Shown piece by piece: positions 38,408 through 48,157 of a DNA stretch of 64,000 nucleotides (the stretch's first letter is position 1; each line of letters starts with the position of its first letter). This stretch comes from Glycine soja. Lineage: Eukaryota > Streptophyta > Magnoliopsida > Fabales > Fabaceae. The position numbers were made by a program, and so were the translations under genes. The notes beneath the pieces are model-generated. The model was not told the DNA's origin. It ran no database searches and saw nothing but the letters and a program-made list of their open reading frames with translations. The stretch covers positions 22,397,279 to 22,461,278 of the forward strand of contig NC_041006.1 of assembly GCF_004193775.1 (NCBI RefSeq), given 5' to 3'.

Positions 38408-39303
38408 AGTTGACGTTCGCACTGAAGTCCGGTAACCGTGCAACGCGAAGGGGAGCATCTCGTGCCAATCCTTGTATGACACGGTCATCTTTTGGATAAT
38501 CTTTTTGATATTCTTATTGGCCGCTTCCACGGCTCCATTCATCTTTGGCCGGTAGGGCGTGGAATTGTGATGCTGGATTTTAAACTCCTCGCACATTTCC
38601 CCCGTCATCTTGTTATTCAGGTTGGTGCCGTTGTCCGTGATAATCTTCCTTGGCAAACCATATCGGCAGATGATCTCTTTCTTAATGAACCTCACCACCA
38701 CATTCCTCGTGACATTGGTATATGAAGCCGCCTCGACCCACTTGGTGAAATAATCTATTGCTACAAGGATGAAGCGATGACCATTCGAGGCCTTGGGCTC
38801 GATGGCCCCGATGACATCTATTCCCCACATGGAGAAAGGCCAAGGGGCGGACATGACATTCAGAGGGTGCGGTGGGGCATTGACATTATCTGAGAATGCT
38901 TGACATTTGTGGCATTTCCTCACATGGACACAACAATCACTTTCCATGGTAAGCCAGTAATAACCTGCTCTTAGGATCTTCCTGGCCATAGCATGTCTGT
39001 TGGCGTGCGTTCCAAACGAGCCCTCATGGACTTCTTCGATCATGTGATTTGCCTCCTTGGCATCCACACACCGCAGGAGTGTCATGTCGTGATTTCTTTT
39101 ATACAGTATGCTTCCGCTCATGAAGAAACCGGCTGCCAACCTCCTCAATGTCCTTTTATCGTTGTCGGCAATCTCTGGCGGGTATTCTTTGTTTACGACA
39201 TATCGCTTGATGTCGAAATACCAAGGCTTTCCGTCCCGTTCCTCTTCCACTTGGCAACAATGCGCGGGTTTGCCACGACACCAAAATTCAATGTAGGGTA
39301 GAT
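38408..39303 (-). pseudogene. Ogre-A integrase, zinc-binding and catalytic core
   Basis: This is the integrase that would insert the cDNA into the host genome. Counting from VEEERDGKPW at 39250 (a GTG, not a real start), a zinc finger is formed by H75, H82, C113 and C116. The core has D145 in GIDVIG, D206 in TDNGTN and E242 in GAVEAANKN, which gives a perfect D-X60-D-X35-E triad. The frame is lost at the left end by a one-base shift at the C-run 38405-38407. It is entered at the right end by another at 39304-39306, so no continuous product joins it to RT. The domain itself looks intact. Confidence 0.88.
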
Positions 39304-39306
39304 CCC

Positions 39307-40910
39307 GTGCGGTGTTAGCTGGAACATAGACGCCAACGTAGCAAGTGCATCCGCCATTTGATTTTCCTCGCGGGGAACATGATGGAAGGAGATCTCATCG
39401 AAAGTCTTAGCCAATTCCTTGATATAGGCTTTGTAGGGTATCAGCTTGGGATCTCTAGTTTCCCATTCCCCTCTCAGCTGATGGATTACCAACGCTGAGT
39501 CGCCGTACACCTTGAGTAGTTTGACATTGGAGTCAATTGCTGCCTGGACGGCTAGGGCACATGCTTCATATTCGGCCATGTTGTTGGTGCAGTCGAATCC
39601 TAGCCTGGCTGTGAAAGGTACACATTGATTGTCCGGAGAGACCAACACTGCCCCAACGCCATGACCTAGAATGTTTGACGCTCCGTCAAACCATACAGTC
39701 CATTTGTCCCGATCTTCGTCCAACTTTTCCTCGAACAAGGCCATGATGTCCTCATCCGGGAATTCCAGATGCATGGGCTGGTAGTCGTTAAGAGGCTGTT
39801 GAGCCAAATAATCTGCCAAAGCGCTTCCTTTTATCGCCTTTTGGGTGACGTAGACTATATCAAACTCAGATAGCAAGACTTGCCACTGGGCGATTCGTCC
39901 TGTGAGAGTTGGCTTTTCAAAGATGTACTTAACCGGGTCCATTTTGGATATCAACCAGGTAGTATGGCTCAGCATGTACTGCCTTAGGCGATGGGATGCC
40001 CATACTAAAGCACAACACGTTCTTTCGAGCAAGGAGTAATTCATCTCACAGGTCGTGAACTTCTTACTTAGGTAGTAAACAGCGCGCTCTTTCTTCCCGG
40101 ATTCGTCATGTTGCCCCAGCATACACCCCATTGACTCGTCCAAGATTGTCATGTACAAAATGAGAGGCCTTCCAGGTACTGGTGGCATAAGCACGGGAGG
40201 ATTCATTAGGCACTTTTTGATCCTTCCAAAAGCCTCTTGGCAATCCTCATTCCACCGATCAGTTTGGTTTTTGCGCAAGAGTTTAAACAACGGCTCACAA
40301 ATGGCGGTGAGCTGCGATATGAATCTGGCAATATAATTCAAGCGCCCCAGGAAACCTCGGACTTGCCTCTCTGTACGGGGTTCTGGCATCTCAAGGATAG
40401 CCTTCACTTTTTCGGGGTCTACCTCTATCCCTTTCTGGCTTACAATGAAACCAAGCAATTTCCCTGATTTGACCCCGAAGGTACACTTAGCGGGGTTCAA
40501 CCTTAATTGATATTTCTTAAGCCTTTCGAACAATTTCCGCAGGTTGACAAGGTGTTCTTCCTCGGATTTAGATTTAGCAATTATGTCTTCCACGTAGACC
40601 TCGATCTCTTGATGCATCATATCATGGAACAAAGCTACCATGGCCCGTTGATAAGTTGCCCCAACATTCTTGAGTCCAAAGGACATCACCTTGTAACAGA
40701 ACGTTCCCCACAGGGTGACGAAAGTAGTCTTTTCCATATCCTCGGGCACCATCTTTATCTGATTGTAACCAGAGAAACCGTCCATGAAGGAAAATAAAGC
40801 GAAATTGGTCGTGTTATCTACGAGGATATCGATGTGTGGTAAAGGAAAATTGTCCTTGGGACTGGCCCGATTCAGGTCCCGATAATCTACACACATTCGT
40901 ACTTTCCCAT
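39307..40910 (-). pseudogene. Ogre-A reverse transcriptase palm, RNase H and second (archaeal-type) RNase H
   Basis: Numbering is from the ATG at 40896. RT motifs include D39 in FMDGFSGYNQ and the catalytic box at residues 101-104, which reads YVED instead of the usual YVDD; the changed codon is at 40588-40590. A weak RNase H/connection domain follows at about 245-365. A second, complete RNase H comes after it, with D404 (WFDGAS), E442 (MAEYEA), D466 (YGDSAL) and D516 (MADALA). An extra archaeal-type RNase H after the first is a known property of the Tat lineage. The frame is open for 567 codons but shifts at both ends, at 40911 and 39304-39306. Loss of an RT catalytic aspartate should abolish polymerisation. 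Confidence 0.88.
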
Positions 40911-40911
40911 C

Positions 40912-41421
40912 TTTTTAGGAACTGGTACGATGTTGGCAACCCATTCTGGATACCGAGCGACGGCCAGAAATCCAGCGTCAAATTGCTTCTTCACTTCTTC
41001 CTTTATCTTCAAGGATGTTTCGGGCTTCATCCTCCTCAGTTTCTGTTTTACCGGGGAACACTCGGGATTTAGAGGTAATCGGTGCTGTACAATGTCAGAA
41101 CTCAAACCGGGCATATCTTGGTATGACCAAGCAAAGATGTCTTGGTAGTGTTTTAGCAGGATTATTAATTCTTCACGGATAGGTGCGGTAATACCTGTAC
41201 CTATCTTTACTTCCCTCTTTCCACTGCCAATTCCTAAGTCTACTAGCTCTGTTTCTTCTTGATGAGGCCCCGTTTCTTGGTCCTCATGGGCGACCATTCT
41301 TTCTAGTTCTGGGGGAAGTCCCACATCCTCATTTCCTTCATCTTTCGTTTGATTCATTTCTTGCTCGAAGTCGATAGGCGGGTCCCAGGTATTAGTACCT
41401 TCGGGGGACTCGTCATCGGAT
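40912..41421 (-). pseudogene. Ogre-A pol exon 2: N-terminal reverse transcriptase segment
   Basis: From the predicted splice acceptor at 41421 the frame is open through DDESPEG, WDPPIDFEQ and MNQTKDEGNED. It continues into the RT start (QDIFAWSYQDMPGL, VQHRLPLNPE, VKQKLRRM, GFLAVARYPEWVANIVPVPK). This matches the usual N-terminal end of Tat/Ogre RT. The frame ends at 40887 because of a one-base shift near the C at 40911; RT continues in another frame at CVDYRDLNRA. Translation probably does not start here: the segment would be reached by splicing from gag-pro. Confidence 0.82.
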
Positions 41422-41600
41422 CTGCCGTTTCAGAAAAAGAAGTAAACATGCAAATGAATGAGAATGGGTAGAGACTAGGAACAGATCAAGAAAGATCCTT
41501 GTATTATAAATTCAAAAACAAAAGACACAAAGCCTTAACAAAAGGAAAAACTCTAAAGCCTAGGCCCAACTATAGAGCTTTTAAAACCGTAAAGGTTTAC
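41422..41600 (-). other. Probable spliced intron between gag-pro and pol (179 bp)
   Basis: The minus strand has a donor GTAAAC at 41600-41595, which overlaps the gag-pro stop codon. The acceptor is TTTTTCTGAAACGGCAG ending at 41422. Removing these 179 bases deletes the stop and leaves the downstream RT frame in phase. An intron between protease and RT is an established feature of Ogre elements, where partial splicing sets the Gag-Pro to Gag-Pro-Pol ratio. The exact sites are my inference. Confidence 0.72.
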
Positions 41601-44600
41601 ATTATGCTCGTTGCGTAAATGCCGGGGCATTCCTCCACTTGCCAATTTCCCAACTGGAAATCAGGAGGGCATGGTCGTACCAAATCCAAAGTACTCGGAA
41701 TATCATCGTCGCATATCGCGAACGCTTGACCTTTGTCTCCCAGACCCGCGCTTATAAAGCTTCTACTTATGTGGCAGGGCGGGCTTCCTTCACTTTCTTG
41801 TCTCCAACGCGAGCTTTGACCACTGTTCTTCCTTCCCGCGATGCTTCTTTTCATGTCCGCCTGAGTAGGCTTATAGCCTAAACCATACTTCCCACGATTT
41901 CCTTGGGTATTTATCAGGCTAGTTATGCCGCCGTTGTCTTTGCCTAAACCCATCCCGGGTTCATAACCGTTCCCCAACATAACTCGGGCCATCATTACCG
42001 CTGCATCGGACAGACAAGGCTGCCCAAAGAGGGAGTCCACGGAGGAAATGCTGACCACCTCAAAAGACTGGAAAGTAGTTTCTAACGATTCTTCTGCGGC
42101 TTCCACATAAGCCATGGAGGATGGGCAGCTTACCAAGATATCTTCCTCGCCTGACACGATGACCAAGTGCCCCTCCACTACGAATTTCAGCTTTTGGTGG
42201 AGTGTAGAAGGCACAACTCCCACTGAGTGGATCCACGGGCGCCCCAACAGGCAGCTGTAGGGGGGGTTAATATCCATTATTTGGAAGGTGACTTGACAGG
42301 TGTGAGGGCCTATTTGTACTGGGAGATCGATCTCTCCCCTAACCTCTCGGCGAGTGCCGTCGAAGGCCCGAACCACCATTGAACTTGGTTTTAAGTGGGA
42401 AGCATTGAATGGTAACTTCTCCAAAGTGCTCTTAGGCATCACGTTTAAACTGGAACCATTATCGATGAGCACCTTGGCTACGATATGGTCCATACACTTG
42501 ACTGATACGTGTAAAGCCTTATTATGCCCTCTCCCCTCGGCGGGGATTTCTTCCTCGGCGAAGGCAAGATAGTTGTTGGCAGCGATATTGTTGACCAGCC
42601 CTCCGAAACCTTCTACCGAGATATCTTGGGCCACGTGAGCCTCGTTCAGCACTTTTACTAGCAGAGCCCGATGAGGCTCGGAGCTCATAAGTAACTCCAA
42701 CAGCGAGACCCTAGCCGGGGTTTTGTTGAGCTGTTCGATAACCTTGAATTCGCTCTGCTGAATTATCCGAAGGAACTCGCTGGCTTCCTCTAGCGACACC
42801 TCCTTTCTACCATCCTTTTTCTCCGGGGACCCCTTTGCTGGAATATCTGTATTCGAAGCATGGGGTGCTTCGCCATCTTGTTCCTCCACCACTTTTCCTT
42901 TTCCCTTGACGTCGGCGGGTTGGACTGGTAGGTCCGGAGGTGCGAACACACGACCACTACGGGTCACACCACTCAGTCCCGTGATATTTGTTACTTTAGC
43001 TGACAGCGAGCTGACGTCAGTGGCTTCTTCTTCCTTCTTCCCCGGAGGTGTATATCTCCACGGGACCGCGTGACTATTTTGGTACGGGAAAGGAACAGGT
43101 TTGGCTACTAAGGGGTGTCCGGGCTTTTGCGAAGCTGCGCTTTTAGTGAAGTATATCACCAAGGGTTTGGGCTTCGCAACACTGCTCCCCTCCGTAGATT
43201 GCATGCATATATGCTGCTCTTCTTTTCCTTCAATGCCGACTTCCAGTCGACCTTGATCTATCATCCGCTGTAACAATTCCTCTACTTCCAAACACGTCTC
43301 CATGTCATGCATCTCGCCGGAATGTAGCAGACAGGAATCCTCCTTACACCCACTATGGGGAATCACACCTCCTTTTTGTAGGGCCTCAAAGATAAACCTC
43401 CTAGGGGTTGCCACATCCCTTAAAGGTTTAGACCTGTGCGGCCTATCGGATTCAACTGCATTAACTGCTCCCCCTCCATGATTGGCGAGCGGGTTGGTTC
43501 TCACATTGGGCCGATCCTCTTGGAAAGTCAGCCATCCAGCATCCATTAAATGTTGGACCTTGTATTTAAGGGCCAAGCATTTTTCGACGGAATGCCCCGG
43601 GACACCCCCATGGTACTTGCAAGTTGCGTTAGGGTCATACCACTTCCGGAAAGGGGGTTCGAGGACCCTTCCGGGAGTTACCACGGCCAAATGATTGGCG
43701 ATGAGGGATGGCAGAAGATCTTCGTACGTCATTGGGAGTGGGGTGAATTCCGGAAATGGCCTCGGAGGGAAGTTCCTTGTCGTGTTGGAATTACCGGCCG
43801 GTCGAGTCGTGTTCGGAGTTGGAACTTGGGGAGCTTCCCTCTGGGTGGGTGCCTTAGGCTGCACGGGTGTTGAACTAGAGGCATTCCCAGTATGAGCCGA
43901 GAAGCTTGGGTGATGTTGCGCGTACTGATGGGTACCATGAGGTGTTTGCTGGGTTTTGACCCACGCGGGTGTTGAAGAGACGGCATGGGCATCTCCCTCC
44001 TTCCTTTTTGCCCCTGTTGCCCCGATTCTTTTGGCATTTGCGTTTGTGGAGGAAACGTAATCAAACTTTCCTCTTTTCAATCCTACCTCGATTCTTTCCC
44101 CGGCAAACACCAGATCCGCAAAGCTGGACGACATGTAACCTACTAGCTTCTCATAGTAGAACACTGGCAGAGTGTCTACCATCATGGTGATCATCTCTCT
44201 CTCAACCATGGGAGGAGCTACTTGTGCCGCCAAATCCCTCCATCGCTGCGCATATTCTTTAAAGGTTTCACCCTCTTTCTTGAACATATTCTGCAGTTGA
44301 GTACGATCAGGAGCCATATCAGAATTGTATTGATACTGCCTTAGGAAGGCGGTAATCAGATCCTTCCAAGTACGGATACGGGAAGCTTCCAAATTAGTGT
44401 ACCACACTACCGCAGCTCCGGCCAAGCTATCCTGGAAGAAGTGTATCAACAGCTTTTCATCTTTAGAGTGGGCGCCCATCTTACGGCAGTACATTTTGAG
44501 ATGGTTTTTGGGACAAGTCGTCCCTTTATACTTGTCGAAGTTCGACACTTTGAACTTCGGGGGAATAACAACATCGGGTACTAAGCAAAGATCCGTCATG

Positions 44601-45199
44601 TCTGCGAATGGATAGTCCCCAAATCCTTCCACAGCCCTCAATCTTTCCTCAAGGAGATCGAGCTTCCTCCTTTCTTCAGTTGCTGGGGGCGGCCCTTCCG
44701 TGGACAAAACTATTGGTGATGCTGCGATGTTGGGTTGAGGCAACGTGCCTGGTGCCGGCCCTTCGGGGATCGGGGGATAGAACTCGACATCCCTTCGAGC
44801 ATAATCTTGAGGGTCTTTGTGGACTTCGTCGGGCTGCTGAGGAGGCTCTCTTTCATGGACGGGAGAAGCAATGTGGCCCGCATCTTCTTGCAAGACGGGT
44901 GGTGAATAGTTGGGCGGAAATCCATAAGGGTAAGCTGCTCGGTTGTATCCCAGGTGAGGGCTGCCATCGTGCCCCAGTGTGTCCCTTCCCTGACCTACTA
45001 TGTTTGAGGGAGGATGGTGCGTAGTTGCCAAGAGAGTCGGGTCTGCTTCGGCAGCCGAACTGACAGCGGCGGCGGTGGCCGCGTTCTTCTCTATGAGCTG
45101 CTTCATACTTAACATGGCCTCCATCATGGAGGCCATTTGTTCTTTCAGAGCCGACATGTCGGCTTTCATCTGTTCCTGCGTCTCCTCTTGATCACCCAT
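41597..45199 (-). CDS. Ogre-A gag-protease polyprotein with G-patch
   Basis: I start at the ATG at 45199 (MGDQEETQEQ, 1200 codons); the frame is also open upstream to an ATG at 45379. Gag would form the virus-like particle and bind RNA, and the protease would cut the polyprotein. In order: an N-terminal helical Met/Glu-rich segment (1-40), a proline-rich linker, a retrotransposon Gag domain (about 215-350), a CCHH-like zinc knuckle with C527, H530, H536 and C541, a second Cys/His cluster (C618, C623, H626, H631, C636), an aspartic protease with D913 in LIDNGSSLNV and LLGRPW at about 985, and a G-patch around 1075-1110 (GYEPGMGLGKDNGG). The usual DTGS/DSGS is DNGS here, which I recall as normal for this lineage. 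No internal stop is present. It ends at the stop within the splice donor. Confidence 0.88.
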   Translation of the reverse strand: MGDQEETQEQMKADMSALKEQMASMMEAMLSMKQLIEKNAATAAAVSSAAEADPTLLATTHHPPSNIVGQGRDTLGHDGSPHLGYNRAAYPYGFPPNYSPPVLQEDAGHIASPVHEREPPQQPDEVHKDPQDYARRDVEFYPPIPEGPAPGTLPQPNIAASPIVLSTEGPPPATEERRKLDLLEERLRAVEGFGDYPFADMTDLCLVPDVVIPPKFKVSNFDKYKGTTCPKNHLKMYCRKMGAHSKDEKLLIHFFQDSLAGAAVVWYTNLEASRIRTWKDLITAFLRQYQYNSDMAPDRTQLQNMFKKEGETFKEYAQRWRDLAAQVAPPMVEREMITMMVDTLPVFYYEKLVGYMSSSFADLVFAGERIEVGLKRGKFDYVSSTNANAKRIGATGAKRKEGDAHAVSSTPAWVKTQQTPHGTHQYAQHHPSFSAHTGNASSSTPVQPKAPTQREAPQVPTPNTTRPAGNSNTTRNFPPRPFPEFTPLPMTYEDLLPSLIANHLAVVTPGRVLEPPFRKWYDPNATCKYHGGVPGHSVEKCLALKYKVQHLMDAGWLTFQEDRPNVRTNPLANHGGGAVNAVESDRPHRSKPLRDVATPRRFIFEALQKGGVIPHSGCKEDSCLLHSGEMHDMETCLEVEELLQRMIDQGRLEVGIEGKEEQHICMQSTEGSSVAKPKPLVIYFTKSAASQKPGHPLVAKPVPFPYQNSHAVPWRYTPPGKKEEEATDVSSLSAKVTNITGLSGVTRSGRVFAPPDLPVQPADVKGKGKVVEEQDGEAPHASNTDIPAKGSPEKKDGRKEVSLEEASEFLRIIQQSEFKVIEQLNKTPARVSLLELLMSSEPHRALLVKVLNEAHVAQDISVEGFGGLVNNIAANNYLAFAEEEIPAEGRGHNKALHVSVKCMDHIVAKVLIDNGSSLNVMPKSTLEKLPFNASHLKPSSMVVRAFDGTRREVRGEIDLPVQIGPHTCQVTFQIMDINPPYSCLLGRPWIHSVGVVPSTLHQKLKFVVEGHLVIVSGEEDILVSCPSSMAYVEAAEESLETTFQSFEVVSISSVDSLFGQPCLSDAAVMMARVMLGNGYEPGMGLGKDNGGITSLINTQGNRGKYGLGYKPTQADMKRSIAGRKNSGQSSRWRQESEGSPPCHISRSFISAGLGDKGQAFAICDDDIPSTLDLVRPCPPDFQLGNWQVEECPGIYATSIM

Positions 45200-45435
45200 C
45201 GTTCTAGATTTGGATCTGGTGTGATAGGGATCCCTTGCGGCGCGTTTAGTTATGGTGTCTTTCCCTAAAAAACCAAACGTGAGGAGTGGGTAAAGAAAGA
45301 AAATGCATGCTAGAGATGAAACGTAGGAGTGATTTGATTTGCACAAGTTTTTTGGAGTAGAAACATGGGACCAACTCATTTTATTTCAAAAAGGAAGTCA
45401 TATCTAGTCAAGGTCTGAGAGACCATACAAGTTTC
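45200..45435 (-). other. Ogre-A spacer between ORF1 and gag, possible splice acceptor
   Basis: On the minus strand, CACTCCTCACGTTTGGTTTT followed by TTAG ends near 45267 and resembles a 3' splice site just before gag. Ogre-B has about 1 kb more sequence at this place. No gene is seen. Confidence 0.4.
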
Positions 45436-47301
45436 CTAACGATTTCTAATTATGTGGGCCATTAAGTCTATCATATGCTGACAATAGCCGAGAAGCCCGT
45501 GAATCTCTTCGGGGGCGGAGTAGGTGTCTGCCATCGCTTTGGCCTTGGCTAACAATCGGGGAAGTTCTTGACTCCCGTTCAAGGTAAGAGCAAACCGATC
45601 CATCCACATGGTTGCCTCTTGGTGTAAAGAGTCGATCACCCTTCCTCTAGCCTCTTTTTCCGCGTATACTTGGGCATATTCGTCCGCAATCCTATGCTCG
45701 TGGGCCGCGGCTAGACCTAACTCTTCTTGGTACTTGGCGATGATAGCTAGCATGTTGGTCTCCGTCTCGCATAAACGCTGAGACAAGCTTCTTTTGGACC
45801 TTGAACAGGCAACTAACTCCTCTTTCAAAACCATGCTATGTGCTCGCGACTGGTCCCTTTCTTCCCTTCGCAACTTGAGTTCACTATTGCTACCCCATAG
45901 AGCTCCGCGAAATTTGTTCCGGCCATACTCTTCCTTGCGAGCCCTCTTGGTCTCTTGTTCAAGGGCTCTTGCGGTAATTGCATTCTCTTCCCGTAACCCG
46001 GCACACTCCTTCCGAACGTGTGTAGCGGCCAACTTGAACTTCTCCTTCGCAAGTTTTTCCTTTCCTAACTCGCTTTTGAGAGCTTGGACTTCTTCGTCCT
46101 CTTCCGGTGCTTCAAAATTCTCTTCGCTGACGACTCTTAACTTGGCGAGCCAATCTAAACCTCGTATATGAACTTTCAGCCATTCGTGGTACCCACCAAT
46201 GATGCCATTACGAATGCCTCTAAGCTCTTGATCTTTCCTTAACGGGGTTTCCCATGCCTTATGGATTCTTTGTATAGTCTTGGAATTTTGTGCGCCGAGA
46301 TCCCTCACAAGGAAAGGAGACATGCTTTCTTCCGTCGGTGCTCCCCTCATGGGGTACCCTAGTTGTCTTATAGCGAGCGCGGGATTGTAATTAATACAAC
46401 CCCTCGTTCCTACTAGCGGAATGTTTGGGTATCTTCCACATGAGAAAAGGACTCCTTCTTTTCCTTCCTTCCATCGGGGGAACCAACTGATTGTTCTACC
46501 TCCTATCCCGGCCAAGAGCTGGTCCCAATCTATTCTCCTCTTTTCAGTACACGAGCGATGGCTCAGGAGCGGACATGGATGTCTTGTGTCTTGTTGGAAC
46601 AAGTGCGAAACCAACCAAACACAGAGGGCGGGTAAGCAACAGATGATCCGTGCGCTACTCTTTTCGCACCTTCGGTCAAATGTGTCAAATAGATCTGCCA
46701 AGACAGCTACCACCGGACTTTCCTTGCTATGGTGGTAGGCAAGGAAAGCGTCGATTGCTGCTAGGTCCACCAAACCATCCACGTTTGGAAAGAGGACGAC
46801 CCCAAAAATTAGCAAAGCTAACACATCCATAAACGGGACCCAATCTCCTTGATTGGCCATACCCCTCGCCTTGTCTTCTAGGTACCTCTGTGGTAGGCCC
46901 ACTATGCCGTTCCGAGTCTGTTTTATGCGGTCCAAACCTCTTGCTGAATCCTTGACCACAGTTGCAATTCTGCTCAAAGAGGGGAGACACCCGGAGGAAA
47001 GATATGGTTTTCTTCCCCCGAGGGGACATCCTAGAATTTCCTCAAATTCTTCAATGGTTGGTACTAATTGGAAGTCTCTGAATGTGAAGCACCTCAAAGG
47101 CTGGTCGTAGTATTGGGTAAGTGATACAATGGCTTCTATGGACACCTCTGCTATGGTCAACTCTAAGATCTTTCCGTAAGTCTTGCGGAAGGTTTGCATT
47201 TGGAGGGGTTCCATCAACCGCCCTAATTCCTTGATGCTGGTGGTATCTAGGCTTTTGACCTTGACTTGGTAGAACCTCTTGCCGGTTTGATTTGTTCCCA
47301 T
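45436..47301 (-). CDS. Ogre-A ORF1 protein (plant retrotransposon DUF7745-like)
   Basis: The frame is open for 621 codons from the ATG at 47301 (MGTNQTGKRFYQVK); the open frame extends slightly upstream, but only from a TTG. ORF1 upstream of gag is the hallmark of Ogre elements, and its function is unknown. Residues ~10-410 form a globular domain that I recognise as the DUF7745-type family, with landmarks QYYDQPLRCFTF, EEFEEILGCPL, LLIFGVVLFPN and GCINYNPALAIRQLGYPMRG. Residues ~420-560 are rich in Glu, Lys and Arg with heptad-like spacing and are probably coiled coil. The C-terminus is EIHGLLGYCQHMIDLMAH. Broken copies are at 57503-59295 and 63341-64000. No catalytic motif is apparent. Confidence 0.85.
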   Translation of the reverse strand: MGTNQTGKRFYQVKVKSLDTTSIKELGRLMEPLQMQTFRKTYGKILELTIAEVSIEAIVSLTQYYDQPLRCFTFRDFQLVPTIEEFEEILGCPLGGRKPYLSSGCLPSLSRIATVVKDSARGLDRIKQTRNGIVGLPQRYLEDKARGMANQGDWVPFMDVLALLIFGVVLFPNVDGLVDLAAIDAFLAYHHSKESPVVAVLADLFDTFDRRCEKSSARIICCLPALCVWLVSHLFQQDTRHPCPLLSHRSCTEKRRIDWDQLLAGIGGRTISWFPRWKEGKEGVLFSCGRYPNIPLVGTRGCINYNPALAIRQLGYPMRGAPTEESMSPFLVRDLGAQNSKTIQRIHKAWETPLRKDQELRGIRNGIIGGYHEWLKVHIRGLDWLAKLRVVSEENFEAPEEDEEVQALKSELGKEKLAKEKFKLAATHVRKECAGLREENAITARALEQETKRARKEEYGRNKFRGALWGSNSELKLRREERDQSRAHSMVLKEELVACSRSKRSLSQRLCETETNMLAIIAKYQEELGLAAAHEHRIADEYAQVYAEKEARGRVIDSLHQEATMWMDRFALTLNGSQELPRLLAKAKAMADTYSAPEEIHGLLGYCQHMIDLMAHIIRNR

Positions 47302-48136
47302 GCTTACTAAAGTGAGATAAAAGCTGGTGCAAATCAAAACTCCGATATCTCATGGGTGGGATGGATGAATGCATGATGGAATGCATATGACACAGATGCA
47401 ATCTAGGAATGCGGGGGTCCGGGGAATTTGTCCCCTTCTTAGATACGACGTCTAGGGGTAGCGAAATGCCCCAACGCACGTTTTTAAGAAGGCGACACGG
47501 ACCCTCCGTTGGTTTGTTTACAGTAGGGATCAAGACAGAACCCATATGCAATGCCTATGCAAAAGACACAATGTGCACAGTATGACAATATTTACCGAAC
47601 ATAAACAAAAGGGTATATGATACTCATGCATGGCAGTGTGAAAAATGGCACGCAGCGTGTTTGCTTCTTGCCCCTATTTAAGGGACCTATAAGGGAGAGA
47701 ACTAACTAGACTTTTAGCAATAACCCCCAAGGTAGTTATATCTCTCTTGATGGTTTCTAGAGGTATCATCCCCTTTGAAGAACATATTGTAGCAGTAGGG
47801 ACTACTAGCAACAATAGGTTTTCAAAGAGAAAAGCTCTAGATGAGGGTTCACTGTAATCAAGCAAGTCGGAGACCTAGCATGATCACAGATTCACCTCCA
47901 CTCCTTATGCTCCCATGAACCCGGGTATAGGGCCCTTTTTCACTCACAGTGTGTGCAAATAGTGTTGGTGTTTGTGTGCATCAAATGAAAAATATTTACT
48001 TCATGCATACATTTAAAACGCACTAAAAGCAACAAAGAGTTTATATACACAAGAACATAATGAAAGGAAACCAACAAAGGGGTAAGTCACGGTAAAACAT
48101 TGCACAAAATTAAATGGCCTAACTCTCTAAAAACAT
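47302..48136 (-). other. Ogre-A leader between PBS and ORF1
   Basis: About 835 bases with no ATG-started reading frame of note. It is well conserved with the Ogre-B leader (59296-60146), including GCCCCTATTTAAGGGACC and the block GACACGGACCCTCCGTTGG. A 63-codon open frame shared by both copies begins at TTG and is not taken as a gene. Confidence 0.7.
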
Positions 48137-48155
48137 GTCCCCAGTGGAGTCGCCA
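48137..48155 (-). other. Primer binding site of Ogre-A (tRNA-Arg type)
   Basis: The minus strand reads TGGCGACTCCACTGGGGAC two bases after the LTR end. This is complementary to the 3' end of a plant tRNA-Arg(ACG) as I recall it, with one mismatch. Arg-type priming is established for Ogre elements. Confidence 0.8.
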
Positions 48156-48157
48156 AC

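Noticed and set aside
38492..39301. Plus-strand frames opposite integrase and RT
   Set aside because: Antisense shadows; the minus-strand frames carry all recognisable catalytic motifs.
47674..47865. 63-codon leader ORF conserved in Ogre-A and Ogre-B (59681-59872)
   Set aside because: The start is TTG, not ATG, and about 5 of 12 base differences change residues, no more constrained than flanking leader.
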